This document shows, piece after piece, positions 43,467 to 56,420 of a stretch of 64,000 nt of DNA (the first letter of the stretch is position 1; each line of letters begins with the position of its first letter). Source of the DNA: Bugula neritina. Taxonomy: Eukaryota; Bryozoa; Gymnolaemata; Cheilostomatida; Bugulidae. Below the pieces are notes generated by a model. The model had not been told where the DNA came from. It made no database searches and saw only the letters and a program-made list of their open reading frames with translations. Location: the NCBI GenBank assembly GCA_964035545.1, contig OZ037771.1, forward strand, positions 5,512,628 through 5,576,627, given 5' to 3'. Position numbers and translations under genes: made by a program.

Positions 43467-44945
43467 ATGTATAAATTTGTCAGCAAAAGTGTATATATAC
43501 TGTGTGTGCAATGTGCAGTGTGCAGGGTCCATTGTGCAGCGTGAAGCAAATGTGTGAGTAAAACAAAAAAATATTAATTATGTAGTCTTGCGCTACTTGA
43601 AGCTGAAAATTAGTGTTCTATGAGTAAAAGTCACCATGATGAGATCACTGAGTTGTTAATACAAAACATCATAATTTAAACTTAGTATATATAGTATTTT
43701 TTTGCATTGAATATATACATATGTATGCCACCTAAAGCTCTGCTTTAAACATATTGCTTAAGCTTACCATAATATTTTTAATGCAGAAAAACAAATGTAT
43801 CACAGGAAACATAATACAGAACATATAAGTATAATCCAAATATTGATGGGCCATGTAGCAAAATAGCCTTAATGCTTGTTAAACTTTTACTTGTTTTTAA
43901 GTTCTGTGAAAACACAAATAACCTGAAGTAACCTAGTCTAAACTATAAAATGCATTTTCATTATAAGTAATTTTGCTGGGTTTAATACATATACCAAGAA
44001 ATATAAAGCAATTGAATTTTTGTAGATATTACATAAAGTTATCAAAATATATATTTTATCATGAAGAAGGCCTAACAGAGTTTATTTATAGCAACCAGTT
44101 TAGTGACATATATGTGATCATAAGCATGGATTGGAGATGGAAGTAGCTAACAAAATGCTAAAGTTTTATTAGTCTGTAACAGCTGGTTCTGTAACTAGCT
44201 CTTACAACTGTTTATATCTTAGCTAGAACGTTGAAGGAAATTTTAGAAAATCACAACAGAAAAATTTAATTCTTATTAAATTGGTGATAAATTTGAAGCA
44301 ATGCATATATTATTTTGACTAAAATTTTACACAATCCATGTTTATGCTGGTTTAATACAGTACAAAAATTACTATTATCGCAATATATAACCATAAATGA
44401 AAAATAAATTAATGCATTTGGTTTTTATAGTGTAAGCTGTTTGAACCATTAACTTATGGGCTCTGAAACTTTTTATACTTTTTGTGAAATTATAGCTGAA
44501 GTAACTCCAATAAGACAAGTAACTCAACTAAAGGGTTGAATGACTTTTGGTAATCTCATTGCTACCTAATTTTGAAATGTTAAAATATTTTCCAAACATA
44601 CCAGACAAGCTGAAATAGTTTTTGATGTCTTTATTGCTCATATATATATGCTGGGCTGGAACATATCATGTATTCTAGGGCTGTTGTTTAAACTTCCAGT
44701 TATCTTAATACACTTCAGAGTATTATTTAACAAATATTACATTCTTGTTTATTAGACATTATAATGTCATTTAACATGACATATCTTGCTGCATAGTTGG
44801 ATTATTACTTAATAACAAAATCTTGGAGCATTGTTACAGTATTGTCTTACTGTATTCTACTATTTCAACAATGACTGATGTTGCAAAGCTACAATAATTA
44901 TCTTCAAAATTAAAATGCTGCCAAGAATGCTGTTGCAAGGAAATC
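43467..44945. other. Intergenic region, no gene seen
   Basis: AT-rich DNA between the Cys-rich membrane protein gene and the first CD225-like gene. It holds no recognisable exon or repeat family. Confidence 0.5.
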
Positions 44946-47429
44946 ATGGTGAATGATGACCAGCACGTTTATGAGAATGACTGTAACACCAACTTCTCTG
45001 GACCTAGTCAGTCTCGTAAGAAGAAGAGACACAGCTCAACTCACTCGTCACGTAGTCATGGTTACAGTAGCAGTTACCACCCGCCATCGTTGCCTCATGG
45101 TGCTCAATCTTTCTCTTACCACCCTCTTCCTGGTAACATTGTTTCTTCACAAGTGGGGCCTATGATATTTGTACCACAAGAAAATGAAACCAGCGCTGCA
45201 ATAACTTGCTGGGATTATCTCATGTGGACGTTAGCCATCACAGCCTGCTTTTGCGGCCTTATTCTTGGACTAATACCAATTGTATTGGCTGGTAAGGGTG
45301 CTTCGTGATGTTTACTCACATTTTATTATTTGTGACTAAGGTCAAGAAGTATTGTGATCATATCTCCATGTATCTCCCCAATATATCTCCTTAGAGCAGG
45401 GGTGTCCAACCATTTCAGAGTGAGGGCCACTGCAATGGAATATTTCATGGCAAGGGCCACATTGTAAAATGTAGGTTGATTTAGAAGGCACAGCATCAGC
45501 AATTTTCAGATAATTTTGCTCCATTTATTTCTTTGAGTTATCAATCACACAATAAAGTCTCAATAATTGTTGCAGGCTGCATGCTTCTAGCATAATTATA
45601 TAAACATGAGACATTTAAAAGATACCTTCTCACTCTAATTTATATGCATGTGCAAAATGATTTTATTTGTTTGTCCTTGAAGGATAAATAAATGAAGGCT
45701 GAGGCCACATTCAGCCCTGGCGCCACCTGTTGGACAGCCCTGCCCTAGACACACTTTTCCGTGAGGTCAACGGTACCGTCAATTGTCAGCCATTTTAAAA
45801 ATGTCCGAGCTGATTGTACAAAATTACCGTACGTCAAGATCAAACACTGCTTGATTTAAAAATTAGTCAGGCTCCTATGGGACAGAAAAACTCAGTGAAT
45901 ATAAATAATGTTCAATGAGGTGTCATAGATTTTTATATCTAACAGCGGACTTTAAGAACTTCAGCCCAGCCACGTTAAAAATGGCTGGCATTTGCTGTTA
46001 CGGTCTGCGTTACGGCAAAGTGTGTCTATAGGGGAAGGAGATGTAAACCTAAATAATAGGTAGCTAAATAGTAAAGGGGTGCAACACAATATTACAGACA
46101 GCTGACTAATAAGCTATTAAGTATTAGTTAAAATATGTTTTAATGTTTACAGGCTAAAACCCATGTGGAATATTTCAGAATGTATTTTATATTACAAAAA
46201 CAATTTTTAATATGAAATGCAAATTTGAATTTTGTTGATGAGAAGACAAAAATTAATTACTGTAGCTGTCTACAAATTGAGTTTTAGAATAATTTCGACA
46301 AATATAAGTTATTTATTTATTATTTTCTCACTGGTAATGATTTCAAGCTATCAATATAAAACCAGCAGATAAATAAATTAGGCTCAAAGTCGATGCAAAG
46401 TTTGAATTCTGTAGCTATATTTTCCAATCTTGATATCTAAGCAAAGTACGATTTTCCTAAATTTAATTATATCACAGATAATTCATTAAAATGAGTAACA
46501 CATTACATTTAAACAAGGCGGGAAAATTTTTATGTATGTATATGTTACATAGCGTAGAGTTGTACAAGAGCTGCCTTAATTGTTGTGAAAGTTAGACATG
46601 TTATATAATCTCGGTTACCAGGCTTATATGTCATGCAGCCATTACATATTTTATGAATTACTTCTCAATGATAAGTACATGTATGTATTAGCCATAATTA
46701 TGATCATCCTTATAGATGTGCACATCATGCCACTCCACTGCATGCTTATACTGCTATATATATGACAGGTTCATTGCTGTATGTAACCAATTACTTTTTG
46801 GGTCATTTTACTTAATTTAGTACACACTCGCAATCTCCAGTTTTTAGCTATTGCTCCTAATTTAGCTGCTAATATATATGAGTTTTTGCCTAAAACTAAT
46901 AGCATATAAAAAAAATGCAACTAAATAGTCAAAGTTGTTTTTAATTTTGCTTAAATTCCCATGTTTTTTCAAATTATTTAGCTAATTTGGATTTGCAGAC
47001 CGTTAGGTTTTTTCGTAATGGTAACACATATTATATAATATCAAGTGCATATGACAATGACATACATTAATGTTGGGGAATCCTCTCCCAGCCTTTTCTG
47101 TTATGCATAATTAGAACAAGCACATAAAAATACCACTATTAGTAAATTGCAATGGATTTTGAGCAAACTTTAATGTTAGGTCATAATTTGCTGGTGTGTA
47201 CTAAATTAAGTAAACTGACTCTTTTTCCTACACATATGATATTGCAGCATAAATCCATTACATAACTTATTTAAATAAATATAACTTTTTTGCAGCTCGT
47301 GCTAACAATGCAAGGAGAATAGTAGAACAGGATAGAAGAAAAAGAGTTGCTGTACTATCTGCAGTAATTGTTATAGTATTCTCTGCCACAGCTATAGTTT
47401 TAACAGTTATAGTGATTTACTTTTTATAA
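44946..47429 (+). CDS. CD225/dispanin-like two-TM protein, paralogue A, 159 aa, 2 exons
   Basis: Exons 44946-45291 and 47296-47429 join in phase and total 160 codons with TAA. The N-terminal 80 residues are hydrophilic, rich in Ser, His and Tyr (KKKRHSSTHSSRSHGYSSSY). Then comes a CD225-like core: a first membrane segment (DYLMWTLAITACFCGLILGL, then IPIVLA), a basic loop (RANNARRIVEQDRRKRVA) and a second membrane segment ending at the C-terminus (VIVIVFSATAIVLTVIVIYF). The W-x-L ... C ... LGLI pattern and the basic loop are typical of the CD225 family, which includes IFITM and TMEM233/PRRT proteins; members sit in plasma or endosomal membranes. Poly(A) signal AATAAA at 47461-47466. Gene B downstream has the same layout and the same phase-1 intron between loop and first TM. 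A hAT MITE lies in the intron. Subfamily is uncertain. Confidence 0.7.
45397..45742. mobile_element. hAT-like MITE, 346 bp
   Basis: The ends are inverted repeats: CAGGGGTGTCCAAC on the left, and GTTGGACAGCCCTG on the right (complement CAGGGCTGTCCAAC, one mismatch). Flanks CCTTAGAG and CCCTAGAC agree at 6 of 8 positions, fitting an aged 8-bp hAT target duplication. It contains GGGCCACATT-type sequence typical of hAT ends. It has no transposase ORF and lies in the intron of CD225-like gene A. Confidence 0.85.
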
Positions 47430-47466
47430 ACTATTTGAGCTTTTTTAAATTTTATTTAAAAATAAA

Positions 47467-49024
47467 ACCATTTCTTAAAACTTTTATCATGCATTTTGTT
47501 GTGATTGTCAAAAGATTATTTCGAACTTTAGATATTTACTCAGTAAACAGTCATAAAATTAAACTACACATTTTCTTTAATTTTATTCTGTTTTAGAACA
47601 GCAGCGTTTAGAAAGTCAGATTCATTAGTATAACTTCCACGAAAATCTTTTGATGTTTATTGTAGTAAATTCATAGCAAAAGTGTTTAAACTAGATAAAT
47701 TAGATACACTGACATTTTGCAATAACTTTTTTATTATATTTAATATAAAAATTATTATTCAATAAATAGTTAAATAGTGTTAAAGTGACCCATAAATGTT
47801 TGTCACCTAAATTTCTAAAAGGGACTGTATTTGGTTGGCATAGACTATAGATGTGTTTTACCGTTCATATAGTACCCAGATTCGGATTCAGTAATATTAA
47901 GGTGTGTGTAGTTTGATAAATTTTAGAAAGCGGATGACTAGACTTTTGTTGCAGAATGCATTTAGTAATTCTCAACAAAGTCTTATGAATTTTTTCACTG
48001 TTTTTCTTTTTGTGAGTAGATTGAATTATGCTGTATACATCATCAATCAATAGTCAGTAAATACTTTTCGTAGTCCCAGCTCTTTAGTCATCTTAAACTG
48101 TAAAGTTTGAATTGACAACTCCTGGCAATTTCTTATACAATAGCAGCTCATTATCAAGGATAGAGTCTAATCACATTTATTGGTTGAATTGTGTCAGCAT
48201 TTAAGCGTTGCTAGACATTGCCTTATGCTGTTTTATCTTTTGGGCTATTTTAATGTTTAGCAAGCTGCCAACTTTATTGTGTGGAGTTGATAAGAGGTTG
48301 GAAGTAAAACCTAGATGGTTTGTTATTGTTTATAGGTTGCAAAATTGATCACTAAATTTTTTATTTTGAGACGCTCCATCATTTTTAAATTATTGGTAAA
48401 ATGTGTTCTCCAAAATTTCAATTATATTTTAAATTTGATAAGTGGAAAGCAAGAAGTTGCTAGGATGCTGTAATAAAACAGGTTTGTGCTTTGATTAAAA
48501 TAATAGGAACTAAGGTATCACGTACTGATTAACATGATGAAAAAGCAGAGAGCCAATAAAAAACTGCTATATACATATATGCCTAAGTATATGCCTACAT
48601 ATATGTAGACATATATAAACTACTATATATTCGTCTACGTACTTGTACATACATAAGCACAAAGTGTAAACTTTTATTGTTTTATGCTCAACTTTTTAAA
48701 AATTCAATACCAAAAACTGTTACAGGCTTTGTTGCATTTTTGAAAGATTCTGCTTCTTGTAACAATTGCAGGTTTTCAATGGAATTTCCCCTTCTATATA
48801 GACATAGAAGTTGTTCAGATAATATGCAAGGTTCATATATGTTGCAATATTTTGTTAACATGGATGTTCAAATAACTTGATTTCTATTTAAGGTAAGAAC
48901 CTATACTATGCATATATACACTATCCATGGGTTTTTATTTAAAGTTTTATCCTATACCACAAGGGTATATCTTGCATCTAATCTTCTGCACGTTTTTTAT
49001 TGCACTGTTCTTAAACTTAATATG
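47467..49024. other. Intergenic region between the CD225-like paralogues
   Basis: No exon recognised. AT-rich, with no repeat family that recurs elsewhere in the window. Confidence 0.5.
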
Positions 49025-49240
49025 AAGCAACCATAGTCTAGAGGTTAAAGTGTTTGCCTAGTAAACACGATGTCATGGGTCCGAGCCATGACAAAGGCTA
49101 TTGGTGATGTTAGGAAAAGCATCTAGTCATAATTGCTCCTGTGCTTAATTTAAATAAATCCTTAGCCCGATTTAACAAAAAAACTTTTAACATCAGAGGT
49201 TTTCTCACAGGAAGAGCGACTATAAACTTGCGTGAGTTTT
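49025..49240 (+). mobile_element. tRNA-Thr-derived SINE, copy 3
   Basis: Same family as 3168-3380 and 34447-34656. The tRNA-like head is more diverged (B box GGGTCCGAGCCATG), but the body (GTTAGGAAAAGCATCTAGTC) and end (GACTATAAACTTGCGTGAG) are clear. It ends 51 bp before the start codon of CD225-like gene B. Confidence 0.8.
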
Positions 49241-49291
49241 TTTAACTTAATGGAAGAAATTATATAACTACCAGTATAACAAATTATAGGT

Positions 49292-51153
49292 ATGAAGCAA
49301 GGCAGTTTTGCATCAGCAGCTGGTTCTGCAGAAAACTCAAACATTCCTTCCCATTCTCCCCAATCACCAAACTCATTTGGAAATGCTCCACAACCACCAT
49401 CGCAGTTTGGCTCACCACCACCACTATCCCAGTTTGGTTTTTCCCAACCACTATCCAACTTTGGATCGCTACCACCACTCTCTCAATTTGGATCGCCACC
49501 ACCACTATCTAACTTTGGGACACCCCCACCACCGTCTCTTTATAGAGGATCACATGAACTAGCTTCTAACATAACAGCGCAGACACACTATGGAGTCCCA
49601 GTTTCTTTTACCTCGCCACCACCAGCATATGGTGCAGTTTCATCTCAACATCAATCTAACCCACTATCATATAGTGCAACAGGTTTCTATGGCCCCACGT
49701 TTACACCAGCTGACCCTTCCATGCCAACAAATCGAAGGAGGCGAAAAGATTGTTGCGTAGCTAATGCAATGTGGCCATTAGCTCTGGTATCTTGTTTGTG
49801 TAACTGTATATTTGGACTAATACCAATGATATTAGCATGTAAGTATATTTATGCAAATTGTTTTACTGTACAGGTTTGTGCAAAATTCCCAGCTCGATTT
49901 GCTGTGACCTATTTCTATGTAACACCCTAGTATGTTTTATATTTGAAACTTTGAGATTTCTGTTCATATATATGAAGCTTTTTATCATTTAAGGATATAT
50001 TTACGTGCTATTGACTTCAGTTTTTTACAAATAAACAAGAAGCAGTCTTTGTTTACTGATTTATTTATATAAATAAATAAAATAAACTTATATAATTTCA
50101 AATACCATAATATGGTATCTGAAATTATATAATTATATATAATTATTATATATATTATATTATATAACTATATATATATATTATATAATCATTATATATA
50201 TATTATTGTATTCATTGTCAGAGTGAATATCTCATTATTTTTTATTATAACTGTTGAAATTCCTTAGCTTTTGTCTAATTATATTTTATCCATGCAAGTA
50301 ATCTATATAGGGGTATTTTTGGTATTACAGACATTAATAGTTATGGCATAGATTTCTTGAATATAGCTTTTATTAAATGCTTTTAAATTGGTCATTGATA
50401 AATCTGTACTTTTGGGCACCTATCAAAAATTTTACTAACCAATTTCAATATTTCAACTATTACTAATTTTGCTAGCCATCCCAGTCACCGCCATTAACGT
50501 GGTTCTTCTAAGTTGAAACAGATTATTAGTTTTCATTAAAAAATACTGTATAGTAAATAACTCATAAATTATAACTTGTTTCAGTTTATTAGTGGCTATT
50601 TCAGTATAGCCTTCATTTTTAAAAAGACCTATATATTCACTTGAAATTGACATGGGCCTACTTTATTCATTGTCTTTTTTCAAAACTTATAACAAAACAA
50701 CTCATCAGGCAGTTATATAGTCACTTTTAAATATAAATATGAATAGATAAGAAAAATAAGTTGGAATACTTTTTAAAGGCATTTTTCTAGAAATAGCACA
50801 ACTTAAAACCCATATAATCCTATACTTGAATGATTTTTTATTTTATAAATAATGCATATATTGGTTAGCATGTTGACTCCTGATAAAAAAACTAATGTTT
50901 TAATGTTTAGCTTATGTTGAACATTTTATTTTTTATAGTCCGTGCTACTGAAGAAAGGAATGAAGCTAGACGGCATAGTAAAAGAGTTGCAGCAGTAGTG
51001 TCCAGCATTGCCGTTATTATCTTGAATGTGATATCAGCAGTTATTCTCATAGCAACCTTCCCTTTAATCTTTGCTAATGCCAGTCCTTTTTTCTCCAGTG
51101 CCAAAGCTAGTTTGCCTGGCTTTTTTAATTCAACAATATTTTCAACGGAGTGA
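49292..51153 (+). CDS. CD225/dispanin-like two-TM protein, paralogue B, with Pro-rich repeats and a PPxY motif, 253 aa, 2 exons
   Basis: Exons 49292-49838 and 50939-51153 join in phase and total 254 codons with TGA. The N-terminal 150 residues are rich in Pro, Ser, Gly and Phe. They include about five 10-residue repeats of the type SPPPLSQFG / SLPPLSNFG, and a PPAY (PPxY) motif, the kind bound by WW domains of NEDD4-type ubiquitin ligases in IFITM3. The core follows gene A: RRRRKDCCVANAMWPLALVS, a CLCNCIFGLIPMILA membrane segment, a basic loop (RATEERNEARRHSKRVAAV) and a second membrane segment. The intron splits the same codon position as in gene A. Adjacent cysteines (CC, CLCNC) beside the first membrane segment could be palmitoylated, as in IFITMs (inference). 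Poly(A) signal AATAAA at 51419-51424. An acceptor-like TTATAG just before the ATG hints at a 5' UTR intron. Confidence 0.7.
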
Positions 51154-53026
51154 CAGCTTGCATGACTGCAATGTGGAATACTGAGACTCCTGTTGACGTT
51201 CTGTGACAGTTTTGTTATACATTAGCCATTGAATAACAATTAATATATATTTAAGAGCATATATAAATAGCATCTCTTCTCATAGAGATTGGTAACGGTT
51301 TTTGTCATGTGTAATTTTGTATGTCCAACCAGTTTCTAATTTATATTATGAAAATCGGTTTTTTTCATTTTATTGATATGACCTCATGAAATGCAATATG
51401 ACAAATATGATAGGCAATAATAAAGCATTTTTATTTTGAACTCAATTATTTTGCTGCTACAATAGTCAATTATGCAAAAAATGCTTTTTCTAACACAACA
51501 TTTGGAGCATTGTAAAAGAAAATTGTAGAATACATTGCTCATATGAGTAGGATTTGGTGTTGCTCTAAGTAAATTAGTCATACTAAACTGTAGAAAATTT
51601 AAATACAAAGTTAGATGTTAGTAGGCTACTAGCTCGATCAACTCATTATGAATAAGCTGAGTTGTCTAAAATACTAATTTCACACAAATGGTATACATTT
51701 TTACTTCACCTCCTCAAGACTAATGACCAATCGGGTTTTTGATGCGTAAGTAGCTCTGATGCTCATTTGCTATTAAATAAACTACTACGCCAGAGAGGGT
51801 TGGATCTTATCTTTATTTTCAACAGTTAAACCAGGAATCAATCAGCAACCAATCTTGCTTATACCAACCATTACCAACCTTTTTTATATAACCAGCCAAC
51901 TGTGAAGCTTATGTTAATTATGTTAGCCATGTAATACTAGAGCAACTGATAGTAATACAAAAACATAAATATACAAGAAATATCATTATTAACACGTTGA
52001 AGCTACAACACTATAAATTATCAAAAGAACAAAACTTGAATATAGAATAATATAATGTAACACAAAATAACTACCTTGTGGGTCTATGCCTAGTAGATTA
52101 CTGATTACTAATTGTTTTGTCATCTACTTGCTATAAATAGCTTAAAATAGCTGCTATTCTTTAATGCATCAGCTTAATAGCCAACAGTAGTCTATTGCTA
52201 TATAGCTGAGTTAAGCTGAGTCATTTTAGCTTTGCAATTGAATTAGCAATGAGAACTACTAGTAGACCGGCCAGACTCCCACCCCACTCTGGCTCAGATG
52301 AAGTGCAGTTCCCAAGCTCATTATAGTGCAAAAAACTTTATAAATTGTGTAAAAGCTTAATTAACTTTCATAATTTGAAAAAAAAGTTACAAATACAATT
52401 TTTGTTTTGAGATTGAGATATTTTTATTTTGATTGCATATTAATGTGATTTTTTAAATTTACACAACCAATGGTTGTATAAAATTACTTTTTTGTGGCAA
52501 TGCATGAAATGTTCACCTAGCTCAGTTAATGATAGTTTCTATTTTCTCCTGATATGATACCTTTAGTGTCTTTTTGATTGCATCTGTAAAGACAAGACTT
52601 CACAAATTTAAAAACAAATTTATGGTGAGTGTAGGTCTTATAGTAAACAAAAAATTTGCAGCAAAGATAAAAATGTTACAAAAAATACTTTAGACAAAAT
52701 TTGCAAGAATTAAAGATGCAAATAGTCCATGAAAGTATTATGAAGAGCGGATTATATTCATAAAGAATGAATGTACATGTTTGTACACAGAAAGTAGCTT
52801 TAGTGTGCTTAAACACAGCCAATACTGATAATACTGCTAGTAATACATAAAATACAAACAATGAGTATATTGATAATTATATTAGTTTATGTAAACTGTA
52901 CATAAAATAATATATATGATTTTGGCATGTTTGTACATAAAAATTTTCACTTGGAATTTTTATAACAACATAATATATTATAAATATATTACAATGTAAT
53001 ATAATTAAATGCGATAAAATAGAATA
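51154..53026. other. Intergenic region, no gene seen
   Basis: The 3' UTR of CD225-like gene B followed by AT-rich DNA without exons or recurring repeats. Confidence 0.5.
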
Positions 53027-54383
53027 GGGGTAAGGGGGGGGGGGGCACAACGGTCATAGAGGTACAAAAAGCCGGCCAAATTGTGAGAGAACTTATTGAC
53101 TTGGAGTTGTGATTTTTTTTTCATAAAAAGATAATCACATAATTATTCAGCCTTTGTAGTTTCAACACTTGCGGAACATACGTGTTGAAAAGGCGAGTAA
53201 AAAACTGTTTTTACCTACTTTTTGTAAATTTTTTAGGATGTCGTTAAAGCTTTATAACTTTTTACGCTCAAAGGCCAGCAGCCTATATTTTACTTATATT
53301 GTTGCCATTGCTTGTCTCTACATTGCTTAACTAGTATAACAGCAAACTCTGAAATAAATTTTCCTTGAGGCACATTTATTTTCAATTTGGCCACACGGGG
53401 CACAATGGGCCACGCTGACCGGGGCACAATGGGCCAGGCTGACCGGGGCACAATGGGCCACCTGATTATTGCACCCTGATCACTGTTATTAGTTTGTTTG
53501 CCCAAAAAGTTGGCTGAAATGTTACTAAAATCTATAAATATAGCCATTTCTGACCTTTTTGTAAAATATCAAAGACATCATGGTAAGACTACAAAACTAT
53601 AAGTTGAAGCTCCCCTAATACATACATCTGGTGAGGTTAAAGCTTTGCCATTTTATACATAATACAAAACACTCTGCTGTTGCTACTAGTAGATAGTCAT
53701 GATAATCATTATATATTACACCATTGAGAGAATATACATGCATTTGACTGAAATAAATTGTGATTTGCTCATTTGCTCCCCCCTCTCCCTTCCGTACTCC
53801 AGTCACAAACCTCAGCCATGCATGCACCTTAGCTACAGTTCATTGAAAAAAGTTCACTCAGAATTTTGTAATACATTTTAGTAAAGTTTTTTTTTAATAA
53901 ACGTTGCTCTGAAGTGAAAATAACAAAACATTTTTAGTTTTAAACGGTAATGATAATGGCACTGCAGAACCGAGTGACGTGCGTTTGATTTTGCGTTCCT
54001 CTGCTATCCGTAGTGGCACAAACTGTACAGCTAAAACATGAATTTTGCTGTAGATCTGAAAAATTATCTTTATTTATTTGTATTATTAAATAAATAAAAA
54101 TCAGATATAACAAAATACGCAAAATTTCAATATATTGTTGTGTTCCACCCATTGGCCCATTGTACCCCGGTACCGGGGCACAATGGGCCAATTTTTTCGT
54201 CATGAAAATTTCATTATTCTGAAAGTTGTGAAAGAGATAGAAACAACAAACTGGTACCTGTAATAGACAACAGATGTAGCATTAAGACTAGAGATTATTG
54301 AACTAGTAACTTGAAAAACAGACGAATTAGAGCAACAAATGCAAAATTCGGCCCGTTGTGCCCCCCCCCTCCCCCGTTACCCC
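53027..54383. mobile_element. TA-flanked DNA element with G-rich inverted ends, 1.36 kb, non-autonomous
   Basis: The left end GGGGTAAGGGGGGGGGGGGC then ACAACGG mirrors the right end (complement GGGGTAACGGGGGAGGGGGG, then GGGCACAACGGGCC). Both ends abut TA, fitting a TA target site. A motif GGGGCACAATGGGCCA, close to the end sequence, recurs internally: three direct copies at about 53397-53461, and a head-to-head pair at 54150-54191 forming a palindrome centred on GGTACC with one mismatch. No transposase ORF was found. Superfamily not assigned. Confidence 0.72.
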
Positions 54384-54385
54384 TA

Positions 54386-56035
54386 CTGTAGAATATATTG
54401 TAATATACTACAATTTATTATAATGTGAAATAATATTTTATAATTTAATAAGATAAATAATTGCAATATAATACAATTTAATACATATTATAGTTTCACT
54501 ATGATACCTACAACATATAACATAATATTACAAATTTTAACATAATATTTTGTAATGCATTATAATATAGCGTAATATAATTTTATATAATATAATTTTC
54601 ATTATATTGTGTCATAATATAAAAAAGAGTATGTAATATTATATGATGCATCAAAATAATATACTTTTAAAACCTCTTCACTGTTTTCCAATTACAAATT
54701 TTTCAAACTATAATATAATAGTTGCTACTTTGCACACCAATGGTGTGAAATATTATATGGTGTGAAATTATTATATATACGCAATAAACCTAGCTCAAAA
54801 ACATAAATCTGGACATGACGTGCACTAGAGTCTATATTATATATGTGTAACATTGAAGTTGATTGCCGAATTCATTTGTAATTTTTCAAATCTGACATTT
54901 TTATAATGAGGTTGCATTTTCTTAAGTAATTTATTGGCTTTATGCCAAAAATCTTAGAAAAAGCTACAATTAATATAGAACTACATAGAGCTAGGTAACT
55001 ATACTGCTAAAAATGTAATAACGAGACATAAACTATTGAATTCAAAAGCTTTTGAAATCATCTTCACATTTATTCAAAATAATATGTAGAATTGCAGTTT
55101 TATGAAGAAGTTGTCATACCCTTGAATAACTTGCTTGATCAACACAAAACAAAAAGTTTATCAGCCTAAAATATCTAACTTTATCTCCACAGAATGTATC
55201 TTGTTATGCAATTTTTTTCAGTTTGCTAATGAGAAATAGTTCAATTTTCTTACCTAACTGAATACATGCACCTATAGCAGTAGGCTACTGTGACAGCTTT
55301 ACTTTTAAAAAATTGTGTGTTTTGTTTTGCAAAAGAATGGAAATTGACTTAGCTATACTTGTATAACAAGTCTTTTCACATGCATTTCCCCCACCACAGT
55401 GTTCAAATAAGTTCTTTTAAGTATACTCCATTAAAAAAGTTCTCATCCTAAAATATTACCCATACTTGTTTTACTAATATTAATCGGAAAAACCTACATG
55501 GCTACTAGGCAACATCGAGTTTGGGGCAGTATTTTCACAGTACATCCATTAAGTTTCATCCCTAATAGACGCATCTCAGTTAGATGCTAGGCTACATTTC
55601 CTGCTTAGACTTTTCCCACATGAATGTTTTTCAATTATAGACGACATTTATTTATTTTGGTACAATATATATTTTATGTGCAATCTATTTGAATATTTTT
55701 GAAATATATATATTCAAATAAACTTGGATCAATTGCTTGTTATATCTAGCGCATCGTAAATAAATTCTTGTGATCTGCATTAGCTTAATAATTTTGCACA
55801 TTCTATACTTCTTGAGTTGTTTGAAAAAATACTTCATTAATAAGTATTCATTAAGAATAATGTCTATTATTAATGTATTACTGCTTTTTGCCCCACAAAA
55901 ATCAGTGAAAGGTGGATTATTATGCTGGATACTTTATATTAACTATTATTTTATAATTAGCCATCAATACAACAATTATATACATGTACATTAATATGGC
56001 ACCAAAATAAAAATAGCGTCCAACTGGGAAGCATC
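54386..56035. other. Intergenic AT-rich region
   Basis: No exon recognised. From about 54400 to 54700 it is dominated by TATAATATAA-type low-complexity sequence. Confidence 0.5.
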
Positions 56036-56420
56036 TAAGTGAGAAATATCTAACGTAACCGGGTTAAGTGTCTATCTGAGATGACACCATCCATGACACA
56101 TGCCAACAAGTAGACGCAATGACAGCTGACTGGTTATTAAGGTAAGGCATGGTTTTAACATCTCACTTATACAACTGTTTAATATTGACTTAAGTAATTA
56201 CTTCCTTGTTTTATTTGTATGGCTTATGTTTGCATGTTTGCTTTTTAATATAGTAGAAAACTAATTTTACTTCGGCAATCAAATTTTAAAGAAGGTCCAA
56301 TTAAGTTATTATTGCAAAAACTTCGTCCAAAGAGTCATTCTTACCAACAAACCATAATATTTTGAGCAATGGTTGCTACTGGAGTGTTTTGATTTACATT
56401 GTAAAGCTTTTTATATGCTA
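56036..56420 (-). pseudogene. Decayed copy of the Toll-like receptor promoter and first exon
   Basis: Read on the minus strand, the stretch aligns by eye with the promoter and first exon of the Toll-like gene at about 62282-62655. Shared blocks include GACAGCT.ACTG, GGCATGGTTTT, CTCAC.CATACA.CTG, the region around CTGCGTCCA / CTTCGTCCA, and TTTGATG/TTTAAAGCTT-like ends. The signal-peptide codons are not preserved as an open frame, and no further exons were found below it. It looks like the remnant of a tandem duplicate. The identity was judged by eye only. Confidence 0.5.

Noticed and set aside
45342-45524. Minus-strand ORF with Cys residues
   Set aside because: Lies across the left end of the hAT-like MITE; no gene context.
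53290-53547. Minus-strand ORF with a WPIVPRSA repeat
   Set aside because: Translation of the reiterated end motif of the TA-flanked DNA element, not a protein-coding repeat.
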